From NCBI GenBank assembly GCA_019648995.1, contig BLXT01002056.1, positions 3,053,303 to 3,075,455 on the forward strand: 22,153 bases of DNA, in the 5' to 3' direction. Below, piece by piece: positions 18,537-22,153 of the stretch. Made by a program: the position numbers and the translations under genes. The first letter of the stretch is position 1. Each line of letters opens with the position of its first letter. This DNA comes from Plakobranchus ocellatus (lineage: Eukaryota > Mollusca > Gastropoda > Plakobranchidae). Below the pieces are notes generated by a model that did no database searches, was not told where the DNA came from, and saw only the letters and a program-made list of their open reading frames with translations.

Positions 18537-19845
18537 GTAAGTAAATAAATAGCAAATGTCTTTAATATTGCTTATTCTTAATCTCTTGTTGTAAAGAGAG
18601 GGTTTAGCAACTCCAAAAGCAGAAATTTTAAACTTTAACTTTAAAGCTTTTTATGTAGAGAGCTTATCAATACTAAAAAAAAAAAAAAATCAATATTGTT
18701 ATTTTGAATTTTAAAGTTCTATGTTTAAATTCCAAAAACTCAGAGAGTTAATATCTGATTCACCCTGAAACCTCTGACATAACCTTTCAGGCATTTCTTT
18801 GAACAATCAGGGCCTTTTTTTTTTTGGATAGTTTAGTTTAAAAAGTGAAGCAAGAAAAAAAAACCAATTCTGTTGAAACATTAATATTCAAATTTTGATC
18901 TTTTTGTGCATTTGCCTAAGTCATATTGAAAGGTAATCATAATTATTTCATTTAATAATTAAAAAAAAATAAACATTGATCCACTGTTGGACATAAGTTC
19001 CTCAGTAGTAATACCAAGTTTCCCACAAATTCATCTGTGAAAAGTAAAGTTTGAGGGGAAAAAAATTAAGGGGAAAAAAATCAGAAATTTTGAACATTTC
19101 TATATAGACTTAAGAAATTATGTAACACAGTTAATGAAATAAATTTTGTATTTAAAGAAATCTGAAGAAAGCCAAATTTTGACCACAATTTTGAAAGTAT
19201 CTCTGTTTTAAAAACCTGCCCCCCATGGTGTGCTTTCATTTTAGAGAAAATGTAGAAGTCACAGGGGGCCAAGATAGGGAAGGCACAATGTAATATTTCC
19301 TTGCTCTCTCAGTGCAGAATCTCCATCACTAGATTGTGTGTGAGTGCAGGTGTATTGAGATAAGGGGTAATAAAAAATTATATTTTCTTTACCTTGTGGC
19401 TCATGATAACTTATGTTGAACAATAATTGTGTGAAAGCAGCATTGGTATAGTTAGGAAAATAAGCTTTGACAAGGACATCAAGTTCATCTCTAACAGATC
19501 CTTCTTATCCATGTCTTAACTCTTTGACTTGATAGAGAACTGTCTTCCATAGCAGTGAAAAAGTCTTGGTCAGTTTCTGGTGATTTTTTTTTTTTCAAAG
19601 AGGCCAGAACATTTTACTTTTGCTCTGACATCTTTCCTAGCTAGAAAGTCATTTTCTCAAATATTGACTGCTATCTTGCTGGTCCAAATCTTGATTTCAA
19701 TAAATCCCTGAACGGGCCAGAACTCCTCATAAAAGTTGCATGAACTTTCATTCGGTTAGATATGTAATGACGATTTTATAAGGTAAGAAAAGAAAGGAAT
19801 TTTTTAGACAGTTCTTCAACTTCTTGCTCATCCTTTTTTATATAG
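18537..19845 (+). other. ASNS: ASNS intron 6 (phase 0)
   Basis: 1309 bases, donor GTAAGT, acceptor TTTTATATAG. It contains the minus-strand mariner scrap (19190-19305) and several A or T runs. Confidence 0.9.
19190..19305 (-). mobile_element. Mariner/Tc1 transposase fragment, decayed
   Basis: The minus strand reads GNITLCLPYL, then with a small frame change LAPCDFYIFSKMKAHHGG and FKTE. This matches the mariner motif around the third catalytic Asp (HPPYSPDLAPCDFxLFxKxKxxLxGxxFxT). The SPD before LAPCD appears deleted. No terminal repeats or other domains could be traced. It is a different and older lineage from the element at 941-2299, which reads LAPSDFHLF. Confidence 0.6.
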
Positions 19846-19972
19846 GTCGCAGCTGAACTTGGAACTGAACATCACGAGGTTCTGATGACACCAGAGGAAG
19901 GTTTGAATGCTATTGAAGATACAATTCGTCATTTAGAGAGCTATGATATCACCACTGTGAGAGCCAGTGTAG
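19846..19972 (+). CDS. ASNS: ASNS coding exon 7 (residues 298-339)
   Basis: The acceptor CTTTTTTATATAG ends at 19845. The exon encodes [20 protein letters not shown], then [14 protein letters not shown], matching human HYEVLFNSEEGI and [14 protein letters not shown]. The [10 protein letters not shown] segment lines the aspartate/AMP pocket of the synthetase domain. It ends GTGTAG|GTGAGT, a strong donor, phase 1. The enzyme frame is intact. Confidence 0.95.
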
Positions 19973-20393
19973 GTGAGTGAAATCTTAGGATGTCAGGAAT
20001 AGATTGATAAGATAAAAACCTGGTTATTTAAAGGGAAAAAGTATTTAAAATGTAATATTTAAAGTATTTCTGTTTTTGCCTAGTTTTTCCTGTAAATGTG
20101 AAAATTGACTCTCAATAATATTTTATCTAAAAACAAAATAGTTTTATCGTCTGTTTATATACAATGATGTATATGAATTGTTTTTAGCTGCACATTTTTG
20201 CAGATTAAAGAATACATTATCCTATGATAAATACAAATGACAAGTCAAAGGAAAACCCTTCTAACTGTTACACAACTATCTTGTCTTTATATAAAAACTG
20301 CTAAATGTTCCACTTTAGAAGGGTTTGGTTTAAAGTAATATCCAAAAAGGATCACAATTCTGCCAAACACCTCTCCTACACTGACCATTGCAG
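19973..20393 (+). other. ASNS: ASNS intron 7 (phase 1)
   Basis: 421 bases, donor GTGAGT, acceptor GACCATTGCAG. AT-rich, nothing recognised. Confidence 0.9.
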
Positions 20394-20601
20394 GTATGTT
20401 TTTGCTGAGCAAATACATTCAGGAAAAGACAGACACAACAGTAATCATGTCTGGAGAGGGAGCTGATGAAGTTGCTCAAGGATATATTTACTTCCACAAG
20501 GCTCCTTCAGCCCAGTCTGCCCATGCAGAGAGTATAAGGCTCTTGGAAGATTTATATATGTATGATGTGCTCAGAGGTGACAGGTCTACAGCAGCTTGGG
20601 G
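20394..20601 (+). CDS. ASNS: ASNS coding exon 8 (residues 340-408)
   Basis: The acceptor CTGACCATTGCAG ends at 20393. The exon encodes [30 protein letters not shown] (358-376), an acidic helix, and [23 protein letters not shown] is the second pyrophosphate/aspartate loop; human has SGEGSDE, so Ser is Ala at residue 363. Trp408 replaces the human His before GLE; bacterial AsnB also has Trp there as I recall it, so this is not a defect. It ends TGGGG|GTAAGT, phase 2. Confidence 0.96.
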
Positions 20602-21793
20602 GTAAGTTATTTGTTTTCAGAGATTAATGCTGTTAATTAAATGTGAATTTTGTTTTTCTTAAGTTCTGAATGTAGGTCGGAAAATTACCTTCCATTCATT
20701 CTAATTTGAATAAAAACTGAACATTGTTTTCTTTCTTAACAATGCTACAAATATTTTCCTTTCACAAGAAGTTATTTCATCTTTGAAATCATGCATGACT
20801 TTTATGAAAGATAGGCCTCCTTACCAAATAATGGTGGATAATATTTTTTGCCCTTTTTGAGATATGGATTTTCTTGTATTGATATAATACTGGAATAATT
20901 GGAGAAATTAAATGCCTCCTCTTTACTAATAAAAAGCCACCAATTATCATTTATGAAAAAAACTAAAATTTTCAAACAAAGTTAGATACATTCAGTGTTC
21001 TCACGATATATATCGACATTAAAAGCATATTGATAATAATTATGTCAATATAAGAAAGTACTTATATATCAAAATACAGGGGCAACATGAATAAAATGTT
21101 CTCTGTTTTAATTTTATTCTTGCCTCTCTTCTTCTGGGTGGTATGGAGTGCTGATGCTCAGTTTTGACTACTTAGAGGAGGAACAAAAATTAAATATTGA
21201 TCTTTTTTTTTTTTTTTTTCCATAAATTGCTTAAGTTTTGAAATAATAATTGCACAGGCCATGCAGTTGAGTCCACACAAATTCAATTTGGTATAATGCA
21301 ATTTTCTGATAAATCAAAGTACATTCCAACAACAGATTTTTCCCCTTCCTTGTCCTATTTTAAAAATGAATTATTATTATTATAAAGTCTCAGTAAGCCA
21401 TATTGGAATATTCAAAGTCAATGCATGTTCACAAATCACTCATCCAGTTCTACTATTTTGGCCGAATAAAGTGCAGTGTTGGGTTCTGGACTGTGTTATG
21501 GTGTTCACATTGTGTTGCTCCTTATTTCTTTACAGTTACAAACTAAGCCTAAGCATTTTGCACAGAGAAAAGAGACATAGTGGAGGCAAATAAACACTGT
21601 GCTACAATTTATTGCTATTATTCTAAAAATACCTCACTTCAATTTTTTATCAAATTGACTTCTTATTATAGTGTGTTGGGATAAATTGAATTTTGGAAAA
21701 AAGTTTGATGCTTATTATAACTAAACAAAACAAAACCAGAAAGGCTTGAAAAAAAGAACATTTTTGAAAATAATTCATTTGTTGTGTTTTCAG
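20602..21793 (+). other. ASNS: ASNS intron 8 (phase 2)
   Basis: 1192 bases, donor GTAAGT, acceptor GTGTTTTCAG. It contains a small hairpin (ATATTGA/TCAATAT near 21028-21052) and a T run at about 21205-21221. No transposon protein is recognised. Confidence 0.9.
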
Positions 21794-21901
21794 TTTAGAA
21801 ATCAGAGTTCCCTTTCTGGATCATCAGTTTACGAGTTATTATCTTTCACTTGACCCTGACCTGCGCATACCTACAGATGGTGTGGAGAAATATCTCATCA
21901 G
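21794..21901 (+). CDS. ASNS: ASNS coding exon 9 (residues 409-444)
   Basis: The acceptor GTTGTGTTTTCAG ends at 21793. The exon encodes [20 protein letters not shown], then [13 protein letters not shown], matching human [20 protein letters not shown] and RIPKNGIEKHLLR. RVPFLDH (413-419) is a synthetase-domain signature. It ends ATCAG|GTAAAA, phase 2, after two bases of Arg445. No further exon is visible in the remaining 252 bases, so the next exon (human ETFEDSN onward) lies to the right of the window. Confidence 0.95.
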
Positions 21902-22153
21902 GTAAAAATTTTATGATAGAATCGCATACTGAAGGACTCCTAGCTTTTAAGGATATGAGATTCCTTAAAAAATATCAGATCTCTGATCCAATAATCTGCA
22001 AAGTAGGCGCAAGACTGCAGTTAAAGTCCAATGTTGTAACTCACTTAAAAGTCTGGCTTTTTTTTTTTAGACTCACAAGCTTGAAAGCCAGCTTTTTGGA
22101 GATGTTTTGAAAAAAATTTCCATGATTTTTCTGATTGATTGTTTTACATGAAA
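21902..22153 (+). other. ASNS: ASNS intron 9, cut by window edge
   Basis: Begins GTAAAA after exon 9. The frame happens to stay open for a while, but the translation no longer resembles ASNS. The acceptor lies outside the window. Confidence 0.85.

Larger units (their letters stand above)
9350..21901 (+). other. ASNS: ASNS gene span, nine coding exons, 3' end outside window
   Basis: This is asparagine synthetase (glutamine-hydrolysing), a cytosolic enzyme that makes asparagine from aspartate, glutamine and ATP, with AMP and pyrophosphate as by-products. Coding exons: 9350-9472, 13646-13771, 14847-15084, 16043-16225, 17063-17155, 18409-18536, 19846-19972, 20394-20601, 21794-21901. All introns start GT and end AG, and the phases join without conflict into 444 full codons plus two bases. 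The assembled protein follows human ASNS almost without gaps, apart from a shorter linker near residue 220. The last third of the synthetase domain (after Arg445, where human continues ETFEDSN) is not in the window. No in-frame stop or frameshift is seen, so the gene looks functional. Exon structure comes from reading splice sites plus protein conservation, with no transcript data. Confidence 0.95.

Noticed and set aside
21850-22110. 86-codon open frame over exon 9 and beyond
   Set aside because: It is in a different frame from ASNS and its sequence is not ASNS-like; chance openness.

Overview
The window looks like animal nuclear DNA, probably from a mollusc. It has spliced genes with GT-AG introns, long trinucleotide and dinucleotide microsatellites, tRNA-derived SINEs, LINE tails and mariner transposons. 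The mollusc assignment is an inference from the sequence style (many GATCTAG and AGGCCTA words, ACT/AGC microsatellites) and from the protein, which is a clear animal-type asparagine synthetase. Cephalopod versus gastropod cannot be settled here. A 4-base run of N at 5563-5566 marks an assembly join inside a microsatellite.

The only gene I can support is asparagine synthetase (glutamine-hydrolysing), ASNS, on the + strand. Nine coding exons lie between 9350 and 21901. They encode the first 444 full residues plus two bases of codon 445. The intron phases chain without conflict: 0, 0, 1, 1, 1, 0, 1, 2, then 2 at the end of exon 9. The whole glutaminase domain (Cys2, Arg49, NGE 75-77, DGE 97-99) and most of the synthetase domain (SGGLDSS 254-260, SGEGADE 359-365, RVPFLDH 413-419) are present. 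By comparison with the 561-residue human enzyme, roughly the last 120-140 residues and the 3' UTR lie beyond the right edge. A 5' UTR piece at 9270-9349 precedes the start codon. About 2.2 kb further upstream, two ATF4/CARE-type sites (7044-7052 and 7078-7086) followed by a good splice donor at 7430/7431 mark a candidate promoter and non-coding first exon.

Region 1-9 kb (upstream) is repeat-rich: an ATT array, four compound ACT/AGC trinucleotide arrays, a roughly 270-bp purine (GAA/GGA) tract, a 1.36-kb mariner with perfect 29-bp terminal repeats but a dead transposase gene, SINE copies, and a foldback element. Region 9.4-22 kb is the ASNS gene. Its introns carry GA/GT microsatellites, a second SINE with a 9-bp target duplication, two LINE 3'-end remnants, an older mariner scrap on the minus strand, an unidentified decayed minus-strand reading frame, and a palindrome flanked by 9-bp direct repeats.

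I see no new multi-gene system. The points most worth a second look are the candidate ATF4-responsive promoter, the palindrome with 9-bp direct repeats, the contrast between perfect mariner ends and a broken transposase gene, and the SINE family with a shared core.
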